DNA of 64,000 bases from Pseudomonas cremoricolorata DSM 17059 = NBRC 16634 (lineage in GTDB: Bacteria > Pseudomonadota > Gammaproteobacteria > Pseudomonadales > Pseudomonadaceae). Below are positions 10,410 to 19,438 of the stretch, piece after piece (positions within the stretch are counted from its first letter, which is position 1; each line of letters opens with the position of its first letter). The notes under the pieces were generated by a model. The model did not search any database, was not told where the DNA came from, and saw nothing but the letters and a program-made list of their open reading frames with translations. Location of the stretch: assembly GCF_000425745.1 (NCBI RefSeq), contig NZ_AUEA01000003.1, forward strand, positions 248,001-312,000, in the 5' to 3' direction. A program made the translations under genes and the position numbers.

Positions 10410-11441
10410 ATGTCGCGCATCATCCGTTTCCACAAGTTCGGCGCCGCCGACGTGCTGCGCTGCGAGGAACGGCCCGAGCCGAGCCCGGCCAGTGGCGAGG
10501 TGCAGGTCCGGGTCGAGGCGATCGGCATCAGTTGGTACGACGTGCTCTGGCGGCAAGACCTGGCCCCTTCGCAGGTGCGCCTGCCCTCTGGTATCGGCCA
10601 TGAAATGGCCGGTGTGGTCACCGCCCTGGGCGAGGGCGTCGAGGATCTGGCGATCGGTGATCGGGTCGCCAGCTTTCCGGCCACCAGCCCCAACGACCAC
10701 CCGGTCTACGGCGACGTCATCGTGCTGCCGCGCAGTGCGCTCACCCGTTACCCCGAGGTGCTCAGCCCGGTCGAGGCCAGCGTGCACTACACGCCGCTGC
10801 TGATCGCCTACTTCGCCTACATCGACTTGGCCCGGGCCAAACCTGGGCAAAGCGCGCTGGTCACCGATGCCAGCCACTGCGCGGGGCCCGCCTTCGTGCA
10901 GCTTGGCAAGGCGCTGGGCCTGCAGGTGTTCGCCGCCACCAAGGAGCCGGAGCAACGCGACTACCTGTTGCAACTGGGCGCCGACAAAGTGATCGTCACC
11001 GAAGAGCAGGACTTGCTCCTGCAGATCGGCAAGTACACCGGCGGACGTGGCGTGGACATGGTGCTCGATGGCATGGGCGGGCCGCAGATGTCGATGCTCG
11101 GCGATGTCCTGGCGCCGCGCGGCAGCCTGGTGCTGTACGGCCTGCAAGGCGGCAACCAGACCCCATTCCCGGCCTGTGCGGCGTTCAAGAAGAACATTCA
11201 GTTCCACCTGCACTGCGTGAGCAACTTCACCGGCAAGCCCGAGCTGGGCATCGCCCAGGACGAAGACGCTCTGCGCCGGGCGCTGGACGATATCAACCGG
11301 TTCACCGCCGAGCGCAAGCTGACCCCGCAGATCATCAAGGTCTACCCGTTCGAGCAGGTGGTCGACGCGCACCGGCACATGGATGCCTGCCCCTGTGGTG
11401 GCCGGGTAGTGCTGGACATGGGCGCAGTCGAGCCGAGCTGA
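10410..11441 (+). CDS. Zinc-dependent alcohol dehydrogenase / quinone oxidoreductase-like protein
   Basis: 343 aa medium-chain dehydrogenase. The GroES-like N-terminal domain has GHEMAGVV and the Rossmann domain has the region around ALVTDASHCAGPAFVQLGKA. It lacks the four-Cys structural zinc site of classical ADHs and resembles NADPH:quinone reductases. It is probably controlled by the divergent LysR gene. Confidence 0.85.
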   Translation: MSRIIRFHKFGAADVLRCEERPEPSPASGEVQVRVEAIGISWYDVLWRQDLAPSQVRLPSGIGHEMAGVVTALGEGVEDLAIGDRVASFPATSPNDHPVYGDVIVLPRSALTRYPEVLSPVEASVHYTPLLIAYFAYIDLARAKPGQSALVTDASHCAGPAFVQLGKALGLQVFAATKEPEQRDYLLQLGADKVIVTEEQDLLLQIGKYTGGRGVDMVLDGMGGPQMSMLGDVLAPRGSLVLYGLQGGNQTPFPACAAFKKNIQFHLHCVSNFTGKPELGIAQDEDALRRALDDINRFTAERKLTPQIIKVYPFEQVVDAHRHMDACPCGGRVVLDMGAVEPS

Positions 11442-11467
11442 ACCCCGACCTCTTTTCCCTGACACAG

Positions 11468-11487
11468 CGCCCGCCTTACAGCGGGCG
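11468..11487 (+). terminator. Terminator hairpin after the oxidoreductase
   Basis: CGCCCGC (11468-11474) pairs perfectly with GCGGGCG (11481-11487) around a 6-nt loop, followed by TTGT. It sits 27 nt after the stop. Confidence 0.6.
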
Positions 11488-11700
11488 TTGTGGCGACTGC
11501 GGTTTGAAAACGCCTCCCTCTGAAACTTCCTACAGATCAACACAAAATCCCTTACAGGTTGGAGGAATAAAGCCTCATCGCCAACTGCGCCGGTGACTGA
11601 CTACCGTTGTCGCTGAGGAAATGCTTCCCATGCCTGCCATGCTCAGGGGCAGGGAGGCTGTGTCGGAAGCCTGAGGTACTCAGGGAAGAGGGAGAAGGCG

Positions 11701-13095
11701 ATGAGTGATATTCACGATCAAGCCATGCAGGCGATCTTTCGCCAGGTGCTGGAGCGTTTGCTCGAGCGGATGGCCCAGGCGCAGCGGGCCTCGCTGCAGT
11801 TGTTGATCCAGCGCTTGCTGGTCGCGGCCGGCGGCGCGCAGTCGATCGGACGTTTCCGCCTGGTGGTGTTGCACGGCCCGGACCGCGCCAGTGCGCACCT
11901 GCTGGCGTGCCTGCGCGCAGCGCAACTGAGCATTGCCCAGCGCTCGGCGCAGACCTTCAGCCTGCGTGTGGTGGTGCTGGCGCTGCCGGGCACCCGCGCG
12001 GTGGAACTGGCCAGGCACGAGCGCTGCTTCAATGCGTTGCTGTTGCACAGCGATGCGCGTGTCGAGCTGCTGGTGGCGCGACCTGAACGTGCCCAGCCGT
12101 TCGACGTGCAAGGGTTGCTCAACGAACCGGTCGATGCGCTCGGGCGAAAGGCCTGGCTATTGTCTGGGCATCTGCCCGGCGACCCGTTGCACAACCTGCT
12201 CGGCAGTCGCTCATGGCTGCAACTGGCCCACGCCTGCGCGCCGCTGCTGCGCTGTGAAGAGCAGGACTGCGCGCTGGTGATGGCCATGCCGGCCAGCCAG
12301 CGGCGGCGACTGCTGGCGTGGGGGCGGCGCTGCCTGCGCCTTGCCGACCCCGAGCAGCCCCCGCTGCCACCGTGCATCGCGGCTTGGGTCGAGGGCGTGG
12401 CGCGGCTGCACAGCCATCTGGCTCGCTTGCCCGAGCCGAGCGCGCGGGCCAGCGCTGCCTCGATCAACCATGCCTGCGCACACCCACTGCAGTTGCTCGA
12501 CCTGGACGAACTGCTCCAGCACCTGGGCCGCCAGGATCACCTCGACCCTGTGCTCGGTTTCAAGGGCGACACCCCGGCGGCCCTGCCTGGCCTGCACGGG
12601 TTTTACGACCCGCAGTTGCAGGGCCATGTGCGCGGTCTGCAGGTGCAGCACCTGGCCGCGGGCAGTTACTTGCAGACTGTGCGCTCAGTGCTGGAGGCCT
12701 GTCAGCTGAGCCGCGGGCAGCTGTTCAGGCTGAGCCCGCAGGCCCTGCGCGATGAGGCCGAGCAACGGCTGGAGCGGGGTTATGGTGTTGACGCTCAGCA
12801 GATGGCCTGCCTGCTGTTCAGCCCGTTCATCGACCGTGGCCGGCGACTGGAACGCTTCATCCAGCGTTGTCACCCGAACATGGCGGTGGCGCTGCCGTAC
12901 CTGCACGGCGCATTGCAGGGCCAGCCGTGTCCAGCCCCGGTGGTGCGCTGGCTGGTCGGTGTCAGCGGGCTGTCGCTGAGCACCCTGCGCGGGCTGTACG
13001 GCCTGCGCCTGGATGAACGGACTCTGCGCTTGTCGCGGCACCTGGCGCGACGTGATGCCGGGTTGCGTATGCGGGTCAGCGATGCCTGCGGTTGA
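11701..13095 (+). CDS. Unrecognised 464-aa protein
   Basis: I do not recognise a family. The frame is long, has strong Pseudomonas codon bias and a good AGGGAGAAGG ribosome site just before the ATG. There is no signal peptide or clear membrane segment. The protein is rich in Leu, Arg and Gln and predicted largely alpha-helical, with a region LARHERCFNALLLHSDARVELL in the first third and paired Cys residues (CEEQDC near residue 185). It is monocistronic, with a 259-nt non-coding leader upstream and a structured non-coding stretch downstream. Confidence 0.7.
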   Translation: MSDIHDQAMQAIFRQVLERLLERMAQAQRASLQLLIQRLLVAAGGAQSIGRFRLVVLHGPDRASAHLLACLRAAQLSIAQRSAQTFSLRVVVLALPGTRAVELARHERCFNALLLHSDARVELLVARPERAQPFDVQGLLNEPVDALGRKAWLLSGHLPGDPLHNLLGSRSWLQLAHACAPLLRCEEQDCALVMAMPASQRRRLLAWGRRCLRLADPEQPPLPPCIAAWVEGVARLHSHLARLPEPSARASAASINHACAHPLQLLDLDELLQHLGRQDHLDPVLGFKGDTPAALPGLHGFYDPQLQGHVRGLQVQHLAAGSYLQTVRSVLEACQLSRGQLFRLSPQALRDEAEQRLERGYGVDAQQMACLLFSPFIDRGRRLERFIQRCHPNMAVALPYLHGALQGQPCPAPVVRWLVGVSGLSLSTLRGLYGLRLDERTLRLSRHLARRDAGLRMRVSDACG

Positions 13096-13106
13096 GACCG
13101 CCGCGG

Positions 13107-13143
13107 GCAGCCCCCGCAGCAGGCGCGGGCAAAAAGGGGCTGC
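13107..13143 (+). terminator. Inverted repeat after the 464-aa gene
   Basis: GCAGCCCC (13107-13114) and GGGGCTGC (13136-13143) are perfect 8-bp arms separated by 21 nt, 11 nt past the stop. No T-run follows, so it may end the transcript or be the first helix of the structured region that follows. Confidence 0.4.
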
Positions 13144-13210
13144 ACGATGGGCGCAAAACGTCTAAGGTGCCGCGGCGCCGGCGGTCACACCAGGCAATAC
13201 ATGGCTTGCG

Positions 13211-13470
13211 CAGGCTGTGGCGGTAGAGGCTGCACGCCGTGCTGACGCGGTCCATACTGCCGCCGCCTGGAACAGGCTGGGCCACCGCGCTGGCAACGCT
13301 GGAGCGAACTCGCCTGGTGAGGTGCTGTCACCCGTATTCGAGGGTGCGGCTCGGCAGGTACGAGCCGTGCCACCCGCCGGCAGGACAAGCAACGAGCGGA
13401 AAACGCCCCAGGGCATGGAGTGAGGCCCGCGCAGCGCGGGATCGCAGAATGTGTACGAATAGCGGAGGTC
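13211..13470 (+). ncRNA. Candidate structured RNA / long leader of the HAD gene
   Basis: No gene fits this stretch. CAGGC and GGCGGTAG (13211-13226) can pair with CTGCCGCC and GCCTG (13257-13269). CGGCTCG (13347-13353) pairs with CGAGCCG (13361-13367), enclosed by GGGTG (13342-13346) and CACCC (13371-13375). The same GGGTG can instead pair with an upstream CACCC (13329-13333), giving mutually exclusive helices. CCCGCG (13426-13431) pairs with CGCGGG (13435-13440) just before the HAD ribosome site. It matches no riboswitch, RNase P, tmRNA or 6S pattern I know. Confidence 0.4.
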
Positions 13471-13475
13471 GCTTG

Positions 13476-14231
13476 ATGACCCAGGAAATGATGGAGGCGG
13501 GCCCTGCAGATGCAGAAGTTCTGTCAGTGTTCGACTTCGATGGCACCTTGACCCACCGCGACAGCTTTGTGCCCTTTTTACTGTTCGCCTTCGGCAAACG
13601 TGCCTTCGCCGTGCGCGTGCTGCGCATGCTGCCCGATTGCGTGCGTTACGTCGGCAAGGGCCTGACCCGCGATGAGCTCAAGGCGGCGCTGATCGCCACC
13701 TTCCTCACCGGCGTCGAAGAGCAGTGGGTGCAGCGCAAGGCAGCAGAGTTTCAGCGCGCGTTCTGGAAACGTCTGATGCGCCCGGCGGGGGTACGCTCGG
13801 TGGCCGCCGAGGTCGAAAGCGGCGCCCATGTCACGATCTGCTCGGCCTCGCCGCGGCTGGTGCTCACGCCGTTCGCCGACAAGCTGGGCATCAAGCTCAT
13901 CGCCACCGAACTGGAAGTGGTCGATGGCCGCCTGACCGGCGCCATCAGTGGCAGCAACTGCCGCTGCGAAAATAAGGTGCTGCGACTGGAAGCTGTGTAT
14001 GGCTCGCTGGATCAGTACCGGCTGCGGGCCTGGGGTGACACCCGCGGTGATCACGAATTGCTGGCTGCAGCGCACGAGCCGCACTGGCGGCATTTCCATC
14101 CACGCTGGAAGCGCGGGCGGCTGAAGGTCGAGCGTATCGTCGCGCGTCTGCGCGAAGGTGAGTCACTGTCCAATCCGGTGACAGGCACGCTGCGCAGCAA
14201 GGGCCCGCACGACCAGCAGCCCAGGCACTAG
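13476..14231 (+). CDS. HAD-IB family phosphatase
   Basis: 251 aa from the ATG at 13476, preceded by GGAGG 8 nt upstream; the longer open frame back to 13239 runs through the structured leader and is rejected. HAD motif I is FDFDGTLTHRDS (about residues 18-29), motif II the Ser of CSASPRL and motif IV GDTRGDHELL. This is the SerB/HAD-IB layout seen in phosphoserine- or lipid-phosphate phosphatases. The protein is soluble and the substrate unknown. TerC follows 50 nt downstream on the same strand. Confidence 0.85.
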   Translation: MTQEMMEAGPADAEVLSVFDFDGTLTHRDSFVPFLLFAFGKRAFAVRVLRMLPDCVRYVGKGLTRDELKAALIATFLTGVEEQWVQRKAAEFQRAFWKRLMRPAGVRSVAAEVESGAHVTICSASPRLVLTPFADKLGIKLIATELEVVDGRLTGAISGSNCRCENKVLRLEAVYGSLDQYRLRAWGDTRGDHELLAAAHEPHWRHFHPRWKRGRLKVERIVARLREGESLSNPVTGTLRSKGPHDQQPRH

Positions 14232-14281
14232 CGTGCACCGGCCGCAGCACCAGGCCAGCTCCCGGACTTGAAGGTACCCCT

Positions 14282-15316
14282 ATGCAAGCAACCCACATCG
14301 GATTCCCCCCGCTGACCATGGCGGTGTTCGTCGGCATCGCCGTGGGCGCCTTGCTGCTGGACATCGCCACCCACCGCGGCGACAAGCCGGTGACCTTGCT
14401 CAAGGCGTCGCTGTGGTCGGTGTTCTGGATCGCCATCTCGCTGGGCTTCGCCGGTTTTCTGTACTACCAGCACGGCCCGCAGGCAGCGAGCCTGTTCGTC
14501 ACCGGCTATGCCCTGGAAAAAGTGCTGAGCGTCGACAACCTGTTCGTGTTCATGGCGATCTTTGCCTGGTTCAAGGTGCCCGAGGGCCTGCGCCATCGGG
14601 TGCTGTACTGGGGCATCATGGGCGCCATCGTGTTTCGCGGCATCTTCGTGGCGATCGGTACCGGGCTGCTGGCGTTCGGCCCGTGGGTCGAGGTGGCGTT
14701 CGCGGTGATCGTGGCCTGGACGGCGATCATGATGCTGCGCTCAGGCGGTGACGACGAAGAAGAGGTCGATTACTCCAAACACATGGCCTACCGCTTCGCG
14801 AAAAAACTCTTCCCCGTGTGGCCCAAGCTGCACGGCAATCACTTCTTCGTGCGGCGCAAGATCCTCGAGGCCGAGTTGCTCAAGCCGGAAAACCACGGCA
14901 TGACCCTGGCGGCCAAGGGTGGCCTGTTCGCCACGCCGCTGTTTCTGTGCCTGGTGGTGGCCGAGGTGTCGGACATCCTCTTCGCCTTCGACTCGGTACC
15001 GGCGGTGATCGCCGTCAGCCGCGAGCCGCTGATCGTCTACTCGGCCATGCTGTTCGCCATCCTCGGCCTGCGCACCATGTACTTCGTGCTCGAGGCGCTC
15101 AAGCGCTACCTGATTCACCTTGAGAAAGCCGTGATCGCGCTGCTGTTCTTCATTGCCGTGAAGCTTGCGCTCAGCGCCACCGATCACCTGTTCCAGCACG
15201 GCTACGTGATTGAGCCGAACACCAGCCTGCTGGTGGTCATGGTCACGTTGGTGATCGGCATTCTCGCAAGCCTGGTGTTCCCCGAAAAGAAAGCGGCCGA
15301 GCCCGAAGCCAAGTAA
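14282..15316 (+). CDS. TerC/Alx-family membrane protein
   Basis: 344 aa with about nine hydrophobic segments. Family motifs include LEKVLSVDNLFVF (about residues 78-90) and AEVSDILFAFDSVPAVIAVS (near 230-250), with the acidic residues thought to bind metal. Members of this family (Alx, TerC) take part in manganese homeostasis and tellurite or alkaline stress. Inner membrane. It is probably co-transcribed with the HAD gene. Confidence 0.9.
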   Translation: MQATHIGFPPLTMAVFVGIAVGALLLDIATHRGDKPVTLLKASLWSVFWIAISLGFAGFLYYQHGPQAASLFVTGYALEKVLSVDNLFVFMAIFAWFKVPEGLRHRVLYWGIMGAIVFRGIFVAIGTGLLAFGPWVEVAFAVIVAWTAIMMLRSGGDDEEEVDYSKHMAYRFAKKLFPVWPKLHGNHFFVRRKILEAELLKPENHGMTLAAKGGLFATPLFLCLVVAEVSDILFAFDSVPAVIAVSREPLIVYSAMLFAILGLRTMYFVLEALKRYLIHLEKAVIALLFFIAVKLALSATDHLFQHGYVIEPNTSLLVVMVTLVIGILASLVFPEKKAAEPEAK

Positions 15317-15326
15317 TCGCGCCTTG

Positions 15327-15355
15327 GCCCCAGGCGTCATCGCGACGCCTGGGGC
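15327..15355 (+). terminator. Strong hairpin after terC
   Basis: GCCCCAGGCGTC (15327-15338) pairs perfectly with GACGCCTGGGGC (15344-15355) around ATCGC: 12 bp. There is no T-run, but placement 10 nt past the stop fits a transcript end. Confidence 0.6.
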
Positions 15356-15381
15356 GCTCGCGGCGAACCGACCTACGGCCC

Positions 15382-15414
15382 TTGCGGCAACGGCTGATCT
15401 GTATGTATAAACAG
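15382..15414 (+). promoter_or_regulatory. LexA (SOS) box over a sigma-70-like promoter
   Basis: CTGTATGTATAAACAG at 15399-15414 matches the CTG-N10-CAG LexA consensus with an AT-rich core. It overlaps a possible -10 (TATAAA, 15406-15411) with TTGCGG (15382-15387) 18 nt upstream as -35. The FAN1-type gene starts 31 nt further on. Confidence 0.75.
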
Positions 15415-15445
15415 TGCCCGTTTCCGTTTTGCCCGGCCTTGCATC

Positions 15446-17095
15446 GTGATCGCCCATTCTGTTCAAGACCCGCTCTACTACCTGCACAACTTCCGCCAGG
15501 TGCTCGCTTGGGTGGGGTCGCGCTATGCCGACCTGCTCGATGAGCAAGAGCAGCGCTTCATCCACGACTTCAACGACCTCGCCCAGCCGGCCCAGGCGCT
15601 GCTGGTGCGCATGGTCATGCGCAAAGGTGAGCTGTTTCGCAGCGACCGCCTCGACTACGCCGAAATCGGCGACACCCGCAGCGCCCTGGCGCCTTTGCTC
15701 GAGCAAGGCTGGGTGTGCGAGCAGGCGAGCCTGAGCATCGAGCAGGTGGCGGCGGTGCTGCGCAAGGAAGAGTTGGCCGAAGGCTTTCGAGCCATGCTGC
15801 GCCAGCCCAGGCTGGCCAAGTCGCAGCTGCTCGCGCAATTGAGCGAGTTGCAGCTGGCGCCGCGGCCGTTGGCGCAGTGGTGGCCGCAGTGTCCGATCAG
15901 CATCGTGCACTGGCGTCTGCAACCCTTGTGCGACCGCTTGCGTTTGCTGTTCTTCGGCAATCTGTACCAGGACTGGTCTGAATTCGTCCTCGCCGACCTC
16001 GGCCTGCTGCGTTTCGAACAGGTGGCGTTCTGCGCTGAATCGCGGGCATTGCGTCAGCGTAGCGAAGTGGCGTTGGCGATGGCCTTGCATCAGTGCGCCG
16101 AGCAGCTCGAGCAGGGCCAGCCGCCTGCGGAGATTCTTGCCACCCTCGACGGCCTGCATGCCGACAACCCCTGGCTGGAACGACGCCGTTCGCGGCTGCT
16201 GTACCAGGTTGGTCAGCAGTGCGAACGGCAGGCTGACTGGGCGCTGGCGCTGGCCGTCTACCAGGATTGCGCCCACGCCGAGGCGCGTATTCGCCAGGTG
16301 CGCGTGCACGAACGCAGCGAGCAGTGGCAGGCGGCCCATACACTGGCCCAGCAGATCGCCGCGGCGCCGCGCAATGCTTTGGAAGTGCAGGCTTGCGAGC
16401 GCATGCTGCCGCGCCTTGCGCGCAAGCTGGGCGGGCCGCCGCAAGCACGCCGACGCGCCCGTGCGGTGCAAACCCTGGAACTTGAATTGCCCCGTGAGCT
16501 GGCCAGCCTTGGGGTCGAGCGCGCCGTGCGTGAGCACCTGCTGCAAGAGGGCGGCGAGGTGCATTACGTGGAAAACACCCTGCTCAACAGCCTGTTCGGC
16601 CTGTTGTGCTGGGAGGCGGTGTTCGCGCCGATTCCAGGGGCGTTCTTCCACCCGTTCCAGAGTGCGCCGCAAGATCTGCACGATGTCGATTTCATGAGCC
16701 GTCGCCAAGCGCAGTTCGATCGCTGTCTGGCGCAACTGGCCGATGGCAGTTATCGCCAGGTGATCAACGAGCGCTTCCAGAGCAAATTCGGCCTGCAGTC
16801 GCCCTTCGTAATCTGGCAGGTGCTGACGCCGGCCTTGCTCGAACAGGCGCTGCACTGCCTGCCGCCGGCGCACCTGCAGGCGTGTTTCCTGCGCCTGTTG
16901 CAGGACATCCGCAACAACCGCACCGGCATGCCCGACCTGATCCAGTTCTGGCCGCAGCAGGGTGGCTACCGCATGATCGAAGTCAAAGGCCCCGGCGACC
17001 GCCTGCAGGACAACCAACTGCGCTGGCTGGCCTTCTGCGAGCAACACGGCCTGCCGGTGCAGGTGTGTCACGTGCGCTGGCGCGAGGCGGCATGA
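15446..17095 (+). CDS. FAN1-type VRR-NUC nuclease
   Basis: 549 aa from a GTG. The C-terminal VRR-NUC domain is clear: GMPDLIQFWP, then EVKGPGD and QLRWLAFCE, giving the PD...ExK catalytic set. The N-terminal half has the helical and wHTH-like character of bacterial FAN1, and a TPR-like region lies in the middle. Bacterial FAN1 cleaves branched and crosslinked DNA. The stop overlaps the ATG of the helicase gene, and a LexA box lies upstream, so a DNA-damage-induced repair operon is likely. Confidence 0.88.
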   Translation: MIAHSVQDPLYYLHNFRQVLAWVGSRYADLLDEQEQRFIHDFNDLAQPAQALLVRMVMRKGELFRSDRLDYAEIGDTRSALAPLLEQGWVCEQASLSIEQVAAVLRKEELAEGFRAMLRQPRLAKSQLLAQLSELQLAPRPLAQWWPQCPISIVHWRLQPLCDRLRLLFFGNLYQDWSEFVLADLGLLRFEQVAFCAESRALRQRSEVALAMALHQCAEQLEQGQPPAEILATLDGLHADNPWLERRRSRLLYQVGQQCERQADWALALAVYQDCAHAEARIRQVRVHERSEQWQAAHTLAQQIAAAPRNALEVQACERMLPRLARKLGGPPQARRRARAVQTLELELPRELASLGVERAVREHLLQEGGEVHYVENTLLNSLFGLLCWEAVFAPIPGAFFHPFQSAPQDLHDVDFMSRRQAQFDRCLAQLADGSYRQVINERFQSKFGLQSPFVIWQVLTPALLEQALHCLPPAHLQACFLRLLQDIRNNRTGMPDLIQFWPQQGGYRMIEVKGPGDRLQDNQLRWLAFCEQHGLPVQVCHVRWREAA

Positions 17096-19353
17096 GCTAC
17101 AGCGTGGCCGTGCGGGCGCTGTGCGAGTTCAGCGCCAAGGTCGGTGATCTCGACCTGCGCTTCACCCCATCGCCCACCGCCGAGCAAGGCATCGAAGGCC
17201 ATCGCCGGGTGGTTTCCGGGCGCGCCGCAGGCTATGAGGCCGAGGTGACGCTGTCGGGAGAGTACCAGGGGCTCAAGGTGCGTGGCCGTGCCGATGGTTA
17301 TGACCCGGCGCGCAATCGCCTGGAAGAGATCAAGACCCACCGCGGCGATCTTGCCCGTCAGCCAGACAACCACCGACAACTGCACTGGGCGCAGGCCAAG
17401 GTCTATGCCTGGCTGCTGTGCCAGAGCCGCGGGTTGTCCAGCATCGAGGTGACGCTGGTCTACTTGGACATCGACAGCCAGCGCGAGACGCTGATCAGCG
17501 AGCCGTACTCGGCTGATGCCTTGCAGGGCTTCTTCGAGCTGCAATGCCAGCGCTTCCTCGCCTGGGCACAGGCCCAGGAACAGCGCCTGGCCGCACGCGA
17601 TGAAGGATTGCAGGCGCTGAGCTTTCCCTACCCAGCGTTTCGCCAGGGTCAACGCCAGTTGGCCGAAACCTTGTACAAGGCAGTCAGCACCGGCCGCTGT
17701 CTTCTTGCCCAGGCCAGCACCGGCATCGGCAAGACCCTCGGCACGCTATTTCCGCTGCTCAAGGCGATGGTCCCGCAGCGCCTAGACAAAGTGTTCTTCC
17801 TTACCGCCAAGACCCCAGGACGCAAGCTGGCCCTCGACGCCTTGCGCCAGATCGAGCAGGGTAGTGCCCAGCCGGCGCTGCGTACCCTCGAGCTGATCGC
17901 CCGCGACAAGGCCTGCGAACACCCAGACAGCGCCTGCCACGGCGAATCCTGCCCGCTGGCCAAGGGCTTCTACGATCGCCTGCCCGCCGCGCGCCAGGCC
18001 GCCGGGCAACGTCAGTCGCTCGACCAGGCCGGGTTGCGCGAGGTGGCGCTGGCGCACCAGGTGTGCCCGTATTACCTGGGCCAGGAAATGGCCCGTTGGG
18101 TCGATGTGGTGGTGGCCGACTACAACTACTACTTCGACGCCCACGCGCTGTTGTTCGGCCTGGCCCAGGTCAATCAGTGGCGGGTAGCAGTGCTGGTGGA
18201 CGAAGCGCACAACCTGGTCGAGCGTGGCCGGCAGATGTACAGCGCAAGCTTCGATCAGGGTCAGTTGCAGGCCCTGCGTCAGCGCAAGCTCGAAGGCCTG
18301 GGCAGCGTGCTCGATCGCCTCAACCGGCAGTGGAACGCGCTGTACAAGGCGCAGGTGGCACCGTATCAGGCCAGCGACCGGGTGCCGGAGGCGTTCGTCG
18401 GCGCGGTGCAGCAGTTCATCGGCCAAATGCAGGAGCGCCTCGAGCAAAGCCCGGCCCAGGTGGATGGGCCACTGCTGCAGTTCTACTTCCAGGCCCTGCA
18501 GTTCAGCCGCGTGGCCGAGCTGTTCGACGAGCACTACCTGTTCGACATCACCCAGCGCCAAGGCCCGCGCAAGCGCCGCCTGGCCACGCTGTGCCTGCGC
18601 AACGTGGTGCCGGCGCGCCTGCTCGGGCCGCGCATGCAGGCGGCGCGCAGTGTCACGCTGTTTTCCGCGACCCTGGGCCCGCAGCAGTTCTACCGCGACC
18701 TGCTGGGCATGCCCAGCGACACCGCATGGCTGGAAGTGCAGGCGCCGTTTCGGGCCGAGCAGTTGCAGGTGCGTATCGTCAGCGATGTATCCACCCGCTA
18801 TCACCAGCGCCAGGCGTCGGTGGCGCCGATCGTGGCGCTGATCGCCGAGCAGTATCAACGCCAGCCGGGCAACTATTTGGCGTTCTTCAGCAGCTTCGAA
18901 TACCTGCAACAGGTGGCCGCCGAACTCGGCCGTTGCCATGGGCAGATTCCCAGTTGGTCGCAGGCCGCCGGCATGGATGAAGGGGCGCGTGAGGCCTTTC
19001 TGGCGCGTTTTGTCGCCGACGGCTGTGGGGTGGGCTTCGCGGTGCTCGGCGGCGCCTTCGCCGAAGGCGTGGATTTGCCCGGCACGCGGCTGATCGGCGC
19101 GTTCGTCGCCACCCTCGGCTTGCCCCAGGTCAACCCGGTCAATGAGCAGTTCAAGCAGCGCCTGGGCCGCCAGTACGGGGCCGGGTTCGACTACGCCTAT
19201 CTCTACCCTGGCGTGCGCAAGGTGATCCAGGCGGCCGGACGGGTGATTCGCGGCGATGATGACCGCGGCGTGCTGCTGCTGATCGACGAGCGCTTCGCCG
19301 AGCCCCGGGTGCAGCAGATGTTTCCCGGCTGGTGGCGGCACGCGGCGCAATAA
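17092..19353 (+). CDS. PD-(D/E)XK nuclease / XPD-DinG-like helicase
   Basis: 753 aa from the ATG overlapping the FAN1 stop. An N-terminal RecB/Cas4-like nuclease core (GRADGYDP...EEIKTH, about residues 65-83) precedes helicase Walker A ASTGIGKT (about 208), four Cys spaced for an iron-sulphur cluster (about 275-330), the DEAH box VDEAHN (about 369) and late motifs including GRVIRGDDDRG. This fits the DinG/XPD superfamily 2 helicases fused to a nuclease. Translational coupling to FAN1 suggests a joint role in crosslink or branched-DNA repair. Confidence 0.9.
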   Translation: MSYSVAVRALCEFSAKVGDLDLRFTPSPTAEQGIEGHRRVVSGRAAGYEAEVTLSGEYQGLKVRGRADGYDPARNRLEEIKTHRGDLARQPDNHRQLHWAQAKVYAWLLCQSRGLSSIEVTLVYLDIDSQRETLISEPYSADALQGFFELQCQRFLAWAQAQEQRLAARDEGLQALSFPYPAFRQGQRQLAETLYKAVSTGRCLLAQASTGIGKTLGTLFPLLKAMVPQRLDKVFFLTAKTPGRKLALDALRQIEQGSAQPALRTLELIARDKACEHPDSACHGESCPLAKGFYDRLPAARQAAGQRQSLDQAGLREVALAHQVCPYYLGQEMARWVDVVVADYNYYFDAHALLFGLAQVNQWRVAVLVDEAHNLVERGRQMYSASFDQGQLQALRQRKLEGLGSVLDRLNRQWNALYKAQVAPYQASDRVPEAFVGAVQQFIGQMQERLEQSPAQVDGPLLQFYFQALQFSRVAELFDEHYLFDITQRQGPRKRRLATLCLRNVVPARLLGPRMQAARSVTLFSATLGPQQFYRDLLGMPSDTAWLEVQAPFRAEQLQVRIVSDVSTRYHQRQASVAPIVALIAEQYQRQPGNYLAFFSSFEYLQQVAAELGRCHGQIPSWSQAAGMDEGAREAFLARFVADGCGVGFAVLGGAFAEGVDLPGTRLIGAFVATLGLPQVNPVNEQFKQRLGRQYGAGFDYAYLYPGVRKVIQAAGRVIRGDDDRGVLLLIDERFAEPRVQQMFPGWWRHAAQ

Positions 19354-19438
19354 TCACGGCCGGCCATCGCGCCGCACTGCAACTCTTCGTACACTGTGCG
19401 CTCTTACCCCCTACATTCGTTGAACTCGAGGTTCTTGC

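Noticed and set aside
13239..13475. N-terminal extension of the HAD protein
   Set aside because: Runs through strong RNA hairpins and lacks family sequence; ATG 13476 has a proper GGAGG.
13107..13475. RNase P RNA, tmRNA, 6S RNA or cobalamin riboswitch
   Set aside because: None of the conserved blocks I know for these RNAs is present on either strand.
14741..17071. 776-codon minus-strand frame over terC and FAN1
   Set aside because: Antisense shadow of GC-rich genes; the plus-strand genes have catalytic motifs.
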